A stretch of DNA of 31,222 bases from CACKLF01 sp002725175 (GCA_002725175.2 PBQX02000098.1:1-31222); one strand, 5' to 3'; positions 1-8,456 are shown, counted from the first letter of the stretch. The notes: generated by a model not told the origin, from the sequence alone. Translations and numbers: made by a program.

Positions 1-712
1 GAACAATTTTCTGTGTTGCAATATGCGCCTCGGCCAATTCCATTTCGTGGGGAGAGTTAAAATTAATAGATTGGACGGCACTTTGTTCATATAGGGTTAC
101 ATTTTTTGGTAAACTGGCAGCGAGCCCAAGGACTAATTTGGCTGGCTGCATCACGATCGTTCCCGGAGTGTGTAAACCTAACTGGTAAAAACTAGATCCT
201 GTAAGAGTTTTCATTTCTTTTGAATTAAGCCAACTATATGGAAGCTTTAATAAATCCATATGCTTGGCGTAAGCGTGGAGTTTTTGTGCGCCCATTTGAG
301 TGGCAGCAGCGTGCACCTTTCCACTTTCATCCCAGTCACAATCAATTTTTCTTTCCTGAACTATCTCTCTAAGATAACTTTGCCCCGCTCGGTTTAGAGT
401 AATTTGGTTGTGTTCGGCCTCAAGGCTATCAGCAAAATTTTTTGCACGAATATTGTGGGCTTGATCTATGGCAAAGCCAGAACTCCGACCAGCGGAAGTA
501 TTACCTACGCGGTCAGCTTCCAGTAGTATAATACGTTTATCGGGCCAGAGATCTGCGAGCCGACGGGCAGCAGCTAAACCGGTAAAGCCGGCTCCGATAA
601 TTGCCACATCTGCTTTTAGGTTACCGCGTGCTACATTTGCGGGAGCAAGGGGAGGCAGGATTTCTAACCAACCGTTATTCCTGTCAAATTGAGGTAGGAT
701 GGCGGATTTCAT
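1..712 (-). CDS. FAD-dependent oxidoreductase (DAO family), 3' part beyond window
   Basis: The frame is open from ATG at 712 to the window edge (237 residues seen). Residues 36-46 hold the dinucleotide-binding glycines (AIIGAGFTGLA: G40, G42, G45), followed by an acidic strand end (LLEAD) and a GRSSGF segment, which together are typical of the DAO/glycine oxidase/gamma-glutamylputrescine oxidase group that oxidises amines or amino acids with FAD. About 30 residues precede the Rossmann motif (NNGWLEILPPL), as in PuuB-like enzymes. The gene starts 4 bases after the aldehyde dehydrogenase stop, so it is the third gene of the minus-strand operon; an aldehyde or oxo-acid product could pass between them. 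The substrate cannot be read from the sequence: a D-hydroxyproline dehydrogenase or a polyamine-type oxidase are both possible. The C-terminal catalytic half is missing. Confidence 0.85.
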   Translation of the reverse strand, partial: MKSAILPQFDRNNGWLEILPPLAPANVARGNLKADVAIIGAGFTGLAAARRLADLWPDKRIILLEADRVGNTSAGRSSGFAIDQAHNIRAKNFADSLEAEHNQITLNRAGQSYLREIVQERKIDCDWDESGKVHAAATQMGAQKLHAYAKHMDLLKLPYSWLNSKEMKTLTGSSFYQLGLHTPGTIVMQPAKLVLGLAASLPKNVTLYEQSAVQSINFNSPHEMELAEAHIATQKIV

Positions 713-716
713 GGAT

Positions 717-2183
717 TCAGCTCATATCCATCCAAATGGTTTTCAATTCACAATATTGATCGTGTGCTGCAAGTGATTTATCTCGCCCACCAAATCCTGA
801 AAGGCCAAATCCTCCAAAGGGTGTGCTAATGTCACCTTCTCCATAGCAGTTAACGGAGACTGTTCCTGCACGTATTTGGCGTGCTGCATTATGGGCTGTT
901 TTGTTTGAAGCACTGAAAACGGAAGCCGTCAAACCATATTCAGTATCGTTTGCCATAGCTATACCTTCTTCTGGCGTTTCAAACGTTAATATTGCCAAAA
1001 CTGGGCCAAATATTTCTTCCTTAGCAATTGACATTTTCGGACTAACTTCATCAAAAATTGTGGGTTCAACAAAATATCCTCCTGACTCAGTCATTGCCCG
1101 ATTGCCACCACAAATCAGCTTTGCTCCTTCCTTTTTTGCCTTCTCTATATGGGATAGAACTTTTTTCATGTGATCTTCTTCGATCAAAGGGCCTAAGCGA
1201 CAAGCAGAATCCAGGGGATCAGCTATTACCCAATCTCGTGTTCGCTCTAACAGCAGTTCAATGAATTCAGCTTTTAAGGAGCTATGAATCAGTACCCTGC
1301 TATTGGAAGAACAGTTTTCCCCCATATTCCAAAATATCGAGTTTGCAGCGTGATCAGCGACAACATCTAAATCTGCGGCATCCGGCATTACCACTAGTGG
1401 GTTCTTGCCGCCACATTCCAGCAAGACGCGCTTCAGATTGGAGTCTGCCGAATAGCGCAAGAACATTCGACCAATTTCCGTTGATCCTGTGAAACCCACA
1501 CAATCTATACCCATATGCTCACCCAATGCTTTTCCAACCTCTTCGCCGAAACCTGGAACAACATTAATCACACCATCCGGAATCCCTGCTTCGGTTGCAA
1601 GCTGAGCAAGGCGTATAGTTGACATTGAAGTTTGCTCAGCTGGTTTCAGAATTACGGTGTTGCCTTCTGCAAGAATAGGCCCTAACTTCCAAGCTGCCAT
1701 CATGAGTGGAAAGTTCCAAGGCAGTATTGCGGCAACAACACCAATTGGCTCTCGCACAATCATTGAGACTACTCCTGAACCGGACGGTGATAGTTGATCA
1801 TAAATCTTATCGGCGGCCTCTGCGTGCCATCGGATTGTGCCGACGGTCTCTGGCAGGTCAATTTCAATACAATCACTTATTGGTTTCCCAGCTTCTATAG
1901 CCTCAAGCTCAGCCAGTTCATCAGTATGGGCTTCAATTAATGTGGCGAAGCGTTGCAAGATTACTTTGCGCTCAGCAGGAGACATTTTTGGCCAAGGTCC
2001 ATTTTCAAATGCATTTCTTGCTGCTTCAACTGCTATATCTGCATCCGCTTTCTCACAGCGCGCTATCTTGGCAAGAATCTTTCCATTTGCAGGATTCAAT
2101 GTTTCAAAGGTTTTACCGCTAACTGCGTCCATGGAACGTCCCGCGATAATGGCTTTGGTTTGAAAGTTTAGTTTCTTTTTCAT
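717..2183 (-). CDS. NAD(P)-dependent aldehyde dehydrogenase
   Basis: A complete ALDH-superfamily enzyme of 488 residues, the usual length, oxidising an aldehyde to an acid. Visible catalytic residues, counted from the ATG at 2183, are Asn157 (PWNFP), Glu256 (LLECGGKNP) and the nucleophile Cys291 (GENCSSNSR); the GFTGST cofactor loop and the EEIFGPV motif are also present. It most resembles the PuuC/betaine-aldehyde branch. I chose ATG 2183 because AAGGG lies 6 bases upstream; the TTG at 2189 lies between that site and the ATG. It begins 9 bases after the DapA-like gene stop and is followed after 4 bases by the FAD oxidoreductase, so the three are almost certainly co-transcribed. In a hydroxyproline-type pathway it would be the alpha-ketoglutarate semialdehyde dehydrogenase; this is inference only. 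Confidence 0.93.
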   Translation of the reverse strand: MKKKLNFQTKAIIAGRSMDAVSGKTFETLNPANGKILAKIARCEKADADIAVEAARNAFENGPWPKMSPAERKVILQRFATLIEAHTDELAELEAIEAGKPISDCIEIDLPETVGTIRWHAEAADKIYDQLSPSGSGVVSMIVREPIGVVAAILPWNFPLMMAAWKLGPILAEGNTVILKPAEQTSMSTIRLAQLATEAGIPDGVINVVPGFGEEVGKALGEHMGIDCVGFTGSTEIGRMFLRYSADSNLKRVLLECGGKNPLVVMPDAADLDVVADHAANSIFWNMGENCSSNSRVLIHSSLKAEFIELLLERTRDWVIADPLDSACRLGPLIEEDHMKKVLSHIEKAKKEGAKLICGGNRAMTESGGYFVEPTIFDEVSPKMSIAKEEIFGPVLAILTFETPEEGIAMANDTEYGLTASVFSASNKTAHNAARQIRAGTVSVNCYGEGDISTPFGGFGLSGFGGRDKSLAAHDQYCELKTIWMDMS

Positions 2184-2192
2184 ATGCAACCC

Positions 2193-3155
2193 TTAATTAT
2201 TTTTGGTTGATTGGATTAGCCAATCGCGTTCTTCCTGCCAATCACGCCAGACCAGACGGTCAGCCTTTGTCCGGTTTACAGGTAGTTTGCTAAGTGCTAA
2301 ACGGATATCGTGTCTTGCGGCAGATGGAACTGGTGGCAATGGTTTTCGTGTTCCACCCATATCTCGGCCCGTAAGGCGTGTAGCTGCCTTTACCCCGGTT
2401 AGATAATCAACATCGTGCCGATTACTCCAGAGCCAAAGACAAATTGCCTTCATACAATCCCAGAGCTCCATTGCTTCATTTAACTTTCCTTGATCAATAA
2501 GATTATAGAGTTTTACGCACTCATTTGGCATGAAATTCGCAGCGCCCCATATCATGCCAACACTACCAGCCATCAAGCTATAGGGCGCATAAGGATCGGC
2601 GCCGTTAAGAACTTTACCGCCAATTGCAATCAGTTTTTGGATGCCTGCAATATCGCCTGAGCTATCCTTTACATAGTCTAGGTTTTCGACTGCAATTAAT
2701 TTACGATACAAATCTTCTGTTAGTGGTGCAGCCTGAGCCGGTACGTTGTACATTACGATTGGAATGCTTACTGCCTTTGCCACAGCTGTGTAATGGTACA
2801 TGACACCACGCTCATTGGGAGGTTCAAGATATGGCGGCATGATCATGATGGCGTCAACACCTACATCTTGCGCAAAAAGTGCCCCATCTATAACTTCTTG
2901 TGTACTTAGCTCTGTTACTTGTGCCACTGTAGTTATTCTTTTGCCAACATGGCGAGCACCTTCAGAAATCAATTTACGTTTCTCATTTTGAGTCAAATAA
3001 GCATATTCCCCCGTACCAGAACCCAAAACAGTTCCATGTAGTCCTGCGTCGATCATTTCATCAATATGGGCACGATAAACACCCATATCGATTGCCTCAC
3101 CATGTTTATCCATTGGCGTGCACATTGCGGCTAAAATTCCCTTTAGGGTTTTCAT
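2193..3155 (-). CDS. DapA-family (class I aldolase-type) lyase or deaminase
   Basis: A member of the dihydrodipicolinate synthase/N-acetylneuraminate lyase family, which uses a Schiff-base lysine in a TIM barrel. From the ATG at 3155 the protein has 320 residues, slightly longer than the usual 290-300. The GSGTGEY phosphate/carboxylate loop is at 45-51, the catalytic Tyr is Tyr136 (MYNVP) and the Schiff-base Lys is Lys163 (DYVKDSSGD). The frame is open further upstream to 3209, but ATG 3155 has AGGAA 8 bases before it and matches where the family begins (LKGILAAMCTP). It heads an operon with an aldehyde dehydrogenase and an FAD oxidoreductase. That company argues against a lysine-biosynthesis dapA and for a catabolic member such as pyrroline-hydroxycarboxylate deaminase or a sugar-acid dehydratase/aldolase. 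Confidence 0.9.
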   Translation of the reverse strand: MKTLKGILAAMCTPMDKHGEAIDMGVYRAHIDEMIDAGLHGTVLGSGTGEYAYLTQNEKRKLISEGARHVGKRITTVAQVTELSTQEVIDGALFAQDVGVDAIMIMPPYLEPPNERGVMYHYTAVAKAVSIPIVMYNVPAQAAPLTEDLYRKLIAVENLDYVKDSSGDIAGIQKLIAIGGKVLNGADPYAPYSLMAGSVGMIWGAANFMPNECVKLYNLIDQGKLNEAMELWDCMKAICLWLWSNRHDVDYLTGVKAATRLTGRDMGGTRKPLPPVPSAARHDIRLALSKLPVNRTKADRLVWRDWQEERDWLIQSTKNN

Positions 3156-3265
3156 ATATTGATTCCTGAGGCTTTTAACGCAAATTACACCTGAATCTTG
3201 GATCGGCAAAACAAAAAATCCATCATTTAAAAAAATTTATTTGTATAGAGTAATTTTAAAATTCT

Positions 3266-4141
3266 TTAATTTTCGAAATCATTTGAATGATACCCTTGCA
3301 TATATAAAAGAGCGGAAAGGTCAGAGTGATTTATAATAATCTTTGCTTTAGATTGAACAATTTCCTTCGCATGCATGGCGACGCCTGAGCCAGCCAATTC
3401 TAGCATTCCAATGTCATTTGCACCATCGCCTACAGCAATAACATCTATTGAGGATAAGCCAAACTTTCTTGCTAAATTTCGGATAAAATTCACTTTAGCT
3501 TCTTTGCCTAAAATTGGATTTTCCACCATTCCTGTCAGCCTTTCACTTTTTATTTCAAATTCATTTGCCATGCTTTCATTGAAGCCAAGTTCTAAAGCTA
3601 TTTTGGAAGTAAAATGTGTGAATCCACCTGAAATTAAGGCAGTATAGACATTATTTTTTCTCATGGTTGATATGAGTGTTCTCGCGCCGGGTGACAAGGT
3701 TATACGATTCATCATCACTTTGTTAATAATATTTATTGGGGTCCCTTTTAAATACCCAACCCGAAGGGTTAAGGCTTGTTCAAACTCTAACTTTCCTTCC
3801 ATGGCTTGTTTCGTAATTTGACTTATTTTCTTTCCACATCCGACCTCATCGGCTAATTCATCCAAGCTCTCTTGCTCTATTATTGTACTATCCATATCGG
3901 CTACCAAGAGTTTTTTCCTTCTATATTTCTCTTTTTGGACAACCATATCTATTTTACTGGCTTGTAACTCCAGCCAATAATTTTTGAATTCATTGGGTAT
4001 TTCTGGAATTTTGATGTCCGCAGCAATTCCATCATTTAGCCAGGTAAGCGATATGCCGCCAAAAGTTTTCGAATATTTTGAAACCAAATCATTGGTTAGT
4101 ATTGGGGTTGATGGATTACACATAAAAGTAATGACATACAT
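3266..4141 (-). CDS. serB: Phosphoserine phosphatase SerB
   Basis: Hydrolyses O-phospho-L-serine to serine, the last step of serine synthesis. It has all HAD-superfamily motifs: DMDST at 82-86 (nucleophile Asp82, acid/base Asp84), SGGF at 171-174, a Lys near 213-216, and GDGAND with Asp239 and Asp243. The first 75 residues form the variable N-terminal region of bacterial SerB. I start at ATG 4141 (291 residues): an AGGTG element lies 9 bases upstream, whereas the GTG at 4153 falls within or next to that element and has no site of its own. It is divergent from serC-serA, so the whole phosphorylated serine pathway sits in one locus, with a shared control region at 4142-4271. Confidence 0.96.
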   Translation of the reverse strand: MYVITFMCNPSTPILTNDLVSKYSKTFGGISLTWLNDGIAADIKIPEIPNEFKNYWLELQASKIDMVVQKEKYRRKKLLVADMDSTIIEQESLDELADEVGCGKKISQITKQAMEGKLEFEQALTLRVGYLKGTPINIINKVMMNRITLSPGARTLISTMRKNNVYTALISGGFTHFTSKIALELGFNESMANEFEIKSERLTGMVENPILGKEAKVNFIRNLARKFGLSSIDVIAVGDGANDIGMLELAGSGVAMHAKEIVQSKAKIIINHSDLSALLYMQGYHSNDFEN

Positions 4142-4158
4142 TTCTGGCTTCACCTAAC

Positions 4159-4185
4159 TTGCTTTTAATTAGTATTACTTAATAT
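4159..4185 (+). promoter_or_regulatory. Weak candidate promoter for serC-serA
   Basis: TTGCTT at 4159-4164 and TAATAT at 4180-4185 resemble -35 and -10 boxes, but the 15-base spacer is short. Transcription would begin near 4192, ahead of the structured leader. It lies just upstream of the divergent serB start. This is a pattern match only. Confidence 0.25.
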
Positions 4186-4210
4186 TTTTCTTGCTTTTAG
4201 TAAAAAAAAA

Positions 4211-4271
4211 TCTACACCCAGAGGTGGGACACCCTTCCCCAACGAAGGGCATTTATCTGGAAGGATAGGAA
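4211..4271 (+). ncRNA. Candidate serC leader RNA with ribosome-site sequestration
   Basis: This GC-rich island in an AT-rich spacer directly precedes serC. It can form a perfect 6-bp hairpin, CCCTTC 4232-4237 with GAAGGG 4244-4249. A second pairing excludes it: CCTTCC 4233-4238 with GGAAGG 4259-4264, which covers the start of the purine-rich ribosome site AAGGATAGGA (4261-4270). A further pairing, CCAGA 4218-4222 with TCTGG 4256-4260, could close a junction that includes GGTG 4223-4226 with CACC 4230-4233. A serC leader motif before serC-serA in Alphaproteobacteria, whose last stem overlaps the ribosome site, is established knowledge (Corbino and colleagues; Rfam serC leader). Membership here is inferred from position and pairing, not from a covariance search. 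Confidence 0.6.
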
Positions 4272-5420
4272 ATGAGTAGAATATTTAAACCGGACACGCG
4301 GCCGGCAGATCCGCGTTTTTCTTCTGGCCCTTGTGCCAAACCTCCAACTTGGAAATTAAAAGAACTATCAGATGCTTCTCTAGGCAGATCACATAGAGCG
4401 CAAGTAGGTCGCGAAAAATTAAGCAAAGCCATCGAAGAGACCCGTAGCCTACTTAAAATTCCTTCTGATTATAAAATAGCTATAGTGCCAGCCTCTGATA
4501 CGGGAGCTGTTGAAATGGCACTTTGGTCACTTCTTGGGGCAAAAAAAACAACTATATTGGTTTGGGAAAGTTTTGGTAAAGGATGGGCGACAGACGTTAG
4601 TTCTCAACTTAAATTAGATCCTATTATTGTAGAGTCTGATTATGGCTTTTTACCTGAGTTAAATGAGGTAAATTTTGATAGTGATGTTGTCTTTACTTGG
4701 AATGGAACAACATCCGGTGTTCGAGTGCCAAATGGAGATTTTATACCTGAAAAAAGGGAGGGATTAACAATTTGTGATGCTACTTCGGCAGCCTTTGCCG
4801 TTAAGTTGCCGTGGGAAAAATTAGATGTAACGACTTTTAGTTGGCAGAAAGTTTTGGGTGGGGAGGCCGCGCATGGGATGTTAATTTTAAGTCCAAGATC
4901 TGTCGAAAGATTAGAGAGTTATGTGCCTTCATGGCCTTTGCCTAAGTTATTTCGCTTAACAAAGAATAATAAATTGAACGAGGATATATTTTTAGGCGCC
5001 ACTATTAATACGCCTTCTATGCTAGCGGTTGAAGATTATCTTTTTTCATTGTCCTGGGTAAGGTCAATTGGAGGGTTACAAGGCATGATTGATCGTTGCA
5101 ATAAAAATGCTCAAATAATTTTTAATTTTGTTGAAGAAAATAAATGGCTCTGCAATCTTGCTGTGTCACCAGGCACAAGGTCAAATACGTCTGTTTGTTT
5201 AGTTTTTAAGGATTCAAGAATAGAAAATCAAAGTAATTTTGCAAAAAACATCTGCAAGAGACTGGAGGATGAGGGTGTTGCATTTGATATTGGGTCATAT
5301 CGTGATGCCCCAGCAGGCCTACGAATTTGGTGTGGAGGAACTGTTAACCAAAACAATATTAAATCTTTGATGTCTTGGATTAAATGGGCTTTTGAAACTG
5401 AAATAAGCTCATTAAATTAA
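4272..5420 (+). CDS. serC: Phosphoserine aminotransferase SerC
   Basis: A PLP-dependent transaminase that makes 3-phosphoserine from 3-phosphohydroxypyruvate and glutamate. It has 382 residues and belongs to the alphaproteobacterial-type group, recognisable from the N-terminus (PADPRFSSGPCAKPPTW). The PLP lysine is Lys193 in FSWQKVLGGE, Asp169 in CDATSAAFA pairs with the pyridine nitrogen, and Trp-Asn-Gly-Thr-Thr at 143-147 lies in the active-site region. The ATG at 4272 follows AAGGATAGGA closely, and that site is embedded in the structured leader, so translation is probably the regulated step. serA follows after 82 bases on the same strand. Confidence 0.97.
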   Translation: MSRIFKPDTRPADPRFSSGPCAKPPTWKLKELSDASLGRSHRAQVGREKLSKAIEETRSLLKIPSDYKIAIVPASDTGAVEMALWSLLGAKKTTILVWESFGKGWATDVSSQLKLDPIIVESDYGFLPELNEVNFDSDVVFTWNGTTSGVRVPNGDFIPEKREGLTICDATSAAFAVKLPWEKLDVTTFSWQKVLGGEAAHGMLILSPRSVERLESYVPSWPLPKLFRLTKNNKLNEDIFLGATINTPSMLAVEDYLFSLSWVRSIGGLQGMIDRCNKNAQIIFNFVEENKWLCNLAVSPGTRSNTSVCLVFKDSRIENQSNFAKNICKRLEDEGVAFDIGSYRDAPAGLRIWCGGTVNQNNIKSLMSWIKWAFETEISSLN

Positions 5421-5502
5421 ATGGATTATATTATGTTTTTGTAAAAATTTATGAAAATTTAATTTTATTATTAACAAAATTTGACGGAAAAATCAGAAAG
5501 AA

Positions 5503-7101
5503 ATGATTATGAAACCCAGAGTATTAGTATCGGACAAGTTAAGCCTTTCAGCCATAAAAATTTTTGAAGAGAGAGGTGTTGATATTGATTTTGAACCTGA
5601 TCTTGGAAAGGATAAAAAATCTCTAGCGGAACGCATAGGTGATTATGATGGGTTGGCTATCAGATCTACAACAAAAATAACACCAAATATCTTAAAGTAC
5701 GCAAATAAACTTAAAGTAATTGGGCGTGCAGGTATAGGTGTAGATAATATTGACAAAATAGCAGCTTCGAAAAAGGGCATAATAATAATGAATACACCTT
5801 TCGGTAATATGATTACTACTGCTGAGCACGCAATAGCAATGATGTTTGCCGTTGCGCGGCAAATACCAGAAGCAAATACATCTACCCAAGCTGGGAAATG
5901 GGAGAAATCAAAATTCATGGGTGTTGAACTAACCAGTAAAACTGTTGGCGTAATAGGTGCTGGCAATATTGGCGGTGTATTCTGTGAAAGAGCACGCTCA
6001 TTGAAAATGAAGGTGGTTGCTTACGATCCTTACTTAAGTGAGGAGAAAGCAAAGAATTTAAGTATAGAAAAGGTTGACCTTGATCAATTATTTTCCCGGG
6101 CAGATTTCATTACGTTGCATGTTCCTTTAACTGATCAAACAAGAAATATACTTAGTGAAGAGAATATTAGAAAATTAAAGCCAGGTGTTCGAATTATTAA
6201 TTGTGCCCGAGGAGGTTTGGTAGATGAAGAAGCATTAGCATGCGCAATAAAAGAGGGGCATGTTGCGGGTGCGGCATTTGATGTGTTTTCCGTAGAGCCA
6301 GCTACCGACAGTCCATTATTTAATTTACCCAATGTTATATGTACACCGCACTTGGGAGCAGCAACGGTTGAAGCTCAAGAGAATGTGGCAATTCAAATTG
6401 CTGAACAAATTAGTGATTACTTGTTAACCGGAGCAGTTTCTAACGCATTAAATATGCCATCAATTACTGCCGAGGAAGCAAAAATTATGAATCCGTGGTT
6501 GTTGCTAGCAAATCATCTGGGAAAATTTATTGGACAACTTACTCAAGAGCCTGTTAGGGCAATAAATATTCTGTATGATGGCTCCGTTTCCTCTATGAAT
6601 TTGGAGGCCCTGAACTGCTCTGTTATNTCGGGAATAATTNGGGTTTCAAATCCTGATGTTAATATGGTTTCAGCTCCNATTATTGCAAAAGATCGTGGGN
6701 TAAAAATTTCCACTACAACGCAAGATAAAAGCGGTATTTTTGATGCTTATATAAAAGTAACGGTTGAAACAGNGACGATGAAAAGATCTGTNGCNGGNAC
6801 TGTTTTTAGNGANAANAAACCACGATTNATCCAAATTAAGGNNATCAATATTGANGCCGAAGTTGGNCAANATATGCTTTATACAACTAATACAGATACC
6901 CCTGGCATCATAGGTATTTTAGGAAATACCATGGCTGAAAATGGGGTTAATATTGCTAATTTCACTTTGGGTCGTTCTGCGGCTGGTGGGGAGGCTATTG
7001 CTTTGCTATATTTAGACACTCCAATAACAGAAAAAATTAGGAATAATGTATTAAAAACGGGAGTTTTTAATCAGGTAAGTGCTCTTGAGTTCGAGGTTTG
7101 A
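5503..7101 (+). CDS. serA: D-3-phosphoglycerate dehydrogenase SerA
   Basis: The first, committed step of serine synthesis: oxidation of 3-phosphoglycerate to phosphohydroxypyruvate with NAD. The protein has 532 residues, the long type with intervening and ACT domains. The NAD-binding glycines are G152, G154 and G157 (IGAGNIGG). The catalytic set is Arg236 (CARGGLVDE), Glu265 (SVEPA) and His283 (TPHLGAAT). The intervening domain spans roughly 320-455, and the C-terminal ACT domain from about 458 (TDTPGIIGILG, VNIANFTLGR) is where serine feedback would act. AGAAAG precedes the ATG at 5503; ATG 5509 is an alternative start. About twenty unresolved bases between 6627 and 6871 fall in the intervening domain, but the frame holds throughout. 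Confidence 0.96.
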   Translation: MIMKPRVLVSDKLSLSAIKIFEERGVDIDFEPDLGKDKKSLAERIGDYDGLAIRSTTKITPNILKYANKLKVIGRAGIGVDNIDKIAASKKGIIIMNTPFGNMITTAEHAIAMMFAVARQIPEANTSTQAGKWEKSKFMGVELTSKTVGVIGAGNIGGVFCERARSLKMKVVAYDPYLSEEKAKNLSIEKVDLDQLFSRADFITLHVPLTDQTRNILSEENIRKLKPGVRIINCARGGLVDEEALACAIKEGHVAGAAFDVFSVEPATDSPLFNLPNVICTPHLGAATVEAQENVAIQIAEQISDYLLTGAVSNALNMPSITAEEAKIMNPWLLLANHLGKFIGQLTQEPVRAINILYDGSVSSMNLEALNCSVXSGIIXVSNPDVNMVSAXIIAKDRGXKISTTTQDKSGIFDAYIKVTVETXTMKRSXXXTVFXXXKPRXIQIKXINIXAEVXQXMLYTTNTDTPGIIGILGNTMAENGVNIANFTLGRSAAGGEAIALLYLDTPITEKIRNNVLKTGVFNQVSALEFEV

Positions 7102-7279
7102 TTGAATGCGAATACCAGTATTAAGGTCACTATATGTCAGATATGTGAGAAAACCAGTAAGGTTNTTTTAAGTNATTTGACTTTATTGTTATCTAACTAA
7201 AATCCATAAATCACCTTGATTAAACGTTCTTCCTAATTTACGATCCTTTGTTTGGTAAATCAATTCAGGCAATTCTTCG

Positions 7280-7525
7280 ATGGTAAGATTAGTATTTTTA
7301 ATCGCTGCTATTTTTCTGGCAGTGTTACTGTTTTGGGGCATATCTTTTTTGCCAAAAAAGAAATTAAATCTGGATCTTTTTTGTTTGGTGAATGTTTTAT
7401 TATATTTTGTACTTTTAGCTAGCACATACATTTTTATTTCCGGTGAAGAATTAGGCCTTTTTTCGGCAATTGCCATAACTGGTGTAGTGGGGTTGAGAAA
7501 ATATCTTTCTGGAAGATGGATTTGA
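7280..7525 (+). CDS. Small predicted membrane protein, unknown function
   Basis: An 81-residue frame with a strongly hydrophobic N-terminal segment (about 3-24), a short basic loop (KKK at 26-28) and a second hydrophobic stretch of about 30-70 that could cross the membrane once or twice, ending in a basic tail (GLRKYLSGRW). The hydrophobic pattern favours this strand over the long antisense frame. The ribosome site is weak (CAGG about 8 bases upstream). It lies 178 bases after serA, in a spacer with two unresolved bases and no other recognisable signal, and before a dehydrogenase gene. I do not recognise the family. Confidence 0.5.
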   Translation: MVRLVFLIAAIFLAVLLFWGISFLPKKKLNLDLFCLVNVLLYFVLLASTYIFISGEELGLFSAIAITGVVGLRKYLSGRWI

Positions 7526-7614
7526 GAGAGATTTTAGTTAGATCTAAAAATAAATATATTTAGGTAGAAGTAATTGAATAAAAAATTCTTAAGTCCGGGG
7601 GAAAGAGATTATAA

Positions 7615-8382
7615 ATGAAAATTCTTGAAAAATTTAAATTGGATGGGAAAACTGCTTTAGTAACGGGGTGCAACAGGGGTATAGGGTTTGGAATTGCAAA
7701 GGCTTTGGCTGAGGCAGGAGCGGATATAATCGGTGCCAGTTCATCGCTCGCCGAAGGAAGTAAAATTGAGCAAGTTGTCAGTGATTTGAACCGCCAGTTT
7801 TATTGTTATAAATGTGACTTTTCAAAAAGAGAAAATACGTTACGTTTTNTAGAAAAATTACGATCTCACAACCTCGACCCAGAAATATTTATTGGTAACG
7901 CCGGAACTTTGGAGAGGTCAAACCTGTCTGATCATAAAGACGAGTATTGGGACAAAGTAATAGAAGTAAATCTTACTTCTCAATTTGTTTTGGCTAGGGA
8001 ATTAAGTAAAGAAATGGCAGTCAAAAATTACGGGAAAATTATTTTCACTGCTTCAGTATTGTCTTTTCAAGGGGGGCTTTTTGTTCCCAGNTACGCTGCT
8101 TCAAAAGGAGGAGTGGCACANTTAACTAGGGCATTGTCAAACGAACTTGCTGATAAGGGAATTAATGTAAATGCAATAGCTCCAGGTTATGTTGAGACAG
8201 ATATTACCACTGCTTTAAGAGAGGACCCGAAAAGGGCAAGTCAGTTAATGGAAAGAATTCCGATGAAAAGGTGGGGAAGAATTGAAGATATGGCCGGAGC
8301 AGCAGTATATTTAGCCTCAGATGCATCGGCATATGTTAGCGGAGAACTTTTGACTGTAGATGGAGGTTGGATGGGGCGCTAA
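7615..8382 (+). CDS. SDR-family dehydrogenase, KduD/gluconate-5-dehydrogenase-like
   Basis: A classical short-chain dehydrogenase of 255 residues with NAD(P) glycines at 18, 22 and 24 (TGCNRGIG), the NAG motif at 95-97, Asn119, Ser147, Tyr160 and Lys164 (YAASK). The C-terminal stretch (IPMKRWGRIEDMAGAAVYL, then VDGGWMGR) closely resembles 2-deoxy-D-gluconate 3-dehydrogenase (KduD) and related sugar-acid dehydrogenases, so a hydroxy/keto sugar acid is the likeliest substrate. A strong ribosome site GGGGGAAAGAG ends about 7 bases before the ATG. Three codons contain unresolved bases. No other sugar-acid gene lies beside it; the following gene is a cyclase on the same strand 74 bases on. Confidence 0.88.
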   Translation: MKILEKFKLDGKTALVTGCNRGIGFGIAKALAEAGADIIGASSSLAEGSKIEQVVSDLNRQFYCYKCDFSKRENTLRFXEKLRSHNLDPEIFIGNAGTLERSNLSDHKDEYWDKVIEVNLTSQFVLARELSKEMAVKNYGKIIFTASVLSFQGGLFVPXYAASKGGVAXLTRALSNELADKGINVNAIAPGYVETDITTALREDPKRASQLMERIPMKRWGRIEDMAGAAVYLASDASAYVSGELLTVDGGWMGR

Positions 8383-8456
8383 GAAGTCTCAGCAATTGAG
8401 TTGCTTTCTTAACAGCAATATGGTCAATTAAATGACAAATAAAGAAGAAGTTTGGG

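Noticed and set aside
1837..2163. 108-residue plus-strand frame inside the aldehyde dehydrogenase gene
   Set aside because: It lies wholly within a strongly supported gene on the other strand and has composition typical of a complementary shadow.
2193..3155. Calling the DapA-family gene dapA for lysine synthesis
   Set aside because: It is in an operon with catabolic dehydrogenases and is longer than usual; the family has many functions.
5421..5502. Possible terminator or second promoter between serC and serA
   Set aside because: The spacer is AT-rich with only weak self-complementarity and no convincing boxes; serC-serA is treated as one operon.
7102..7279. A tRNA or small RNA in the serA downstream spacer
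   Set aside because: No cloverleaf, T-loop motif or stable stem could be traced, and two bases are unresolved.
7189..7476. Antisense 95-residue frame opposite the small membrane protein
   Set aside because: It is basic and low in complexity, lacks a recognisable motif, and the opposite frame gives clean membrane segments; treated as a shadow.
8387..8412. Small repeats AGCAA/TTGCT between the KduD-like and cyclase genes, considered as a terminator
   Set aside because: Stems are only 4-5 bases, overlap each other and have no T-tract after them.
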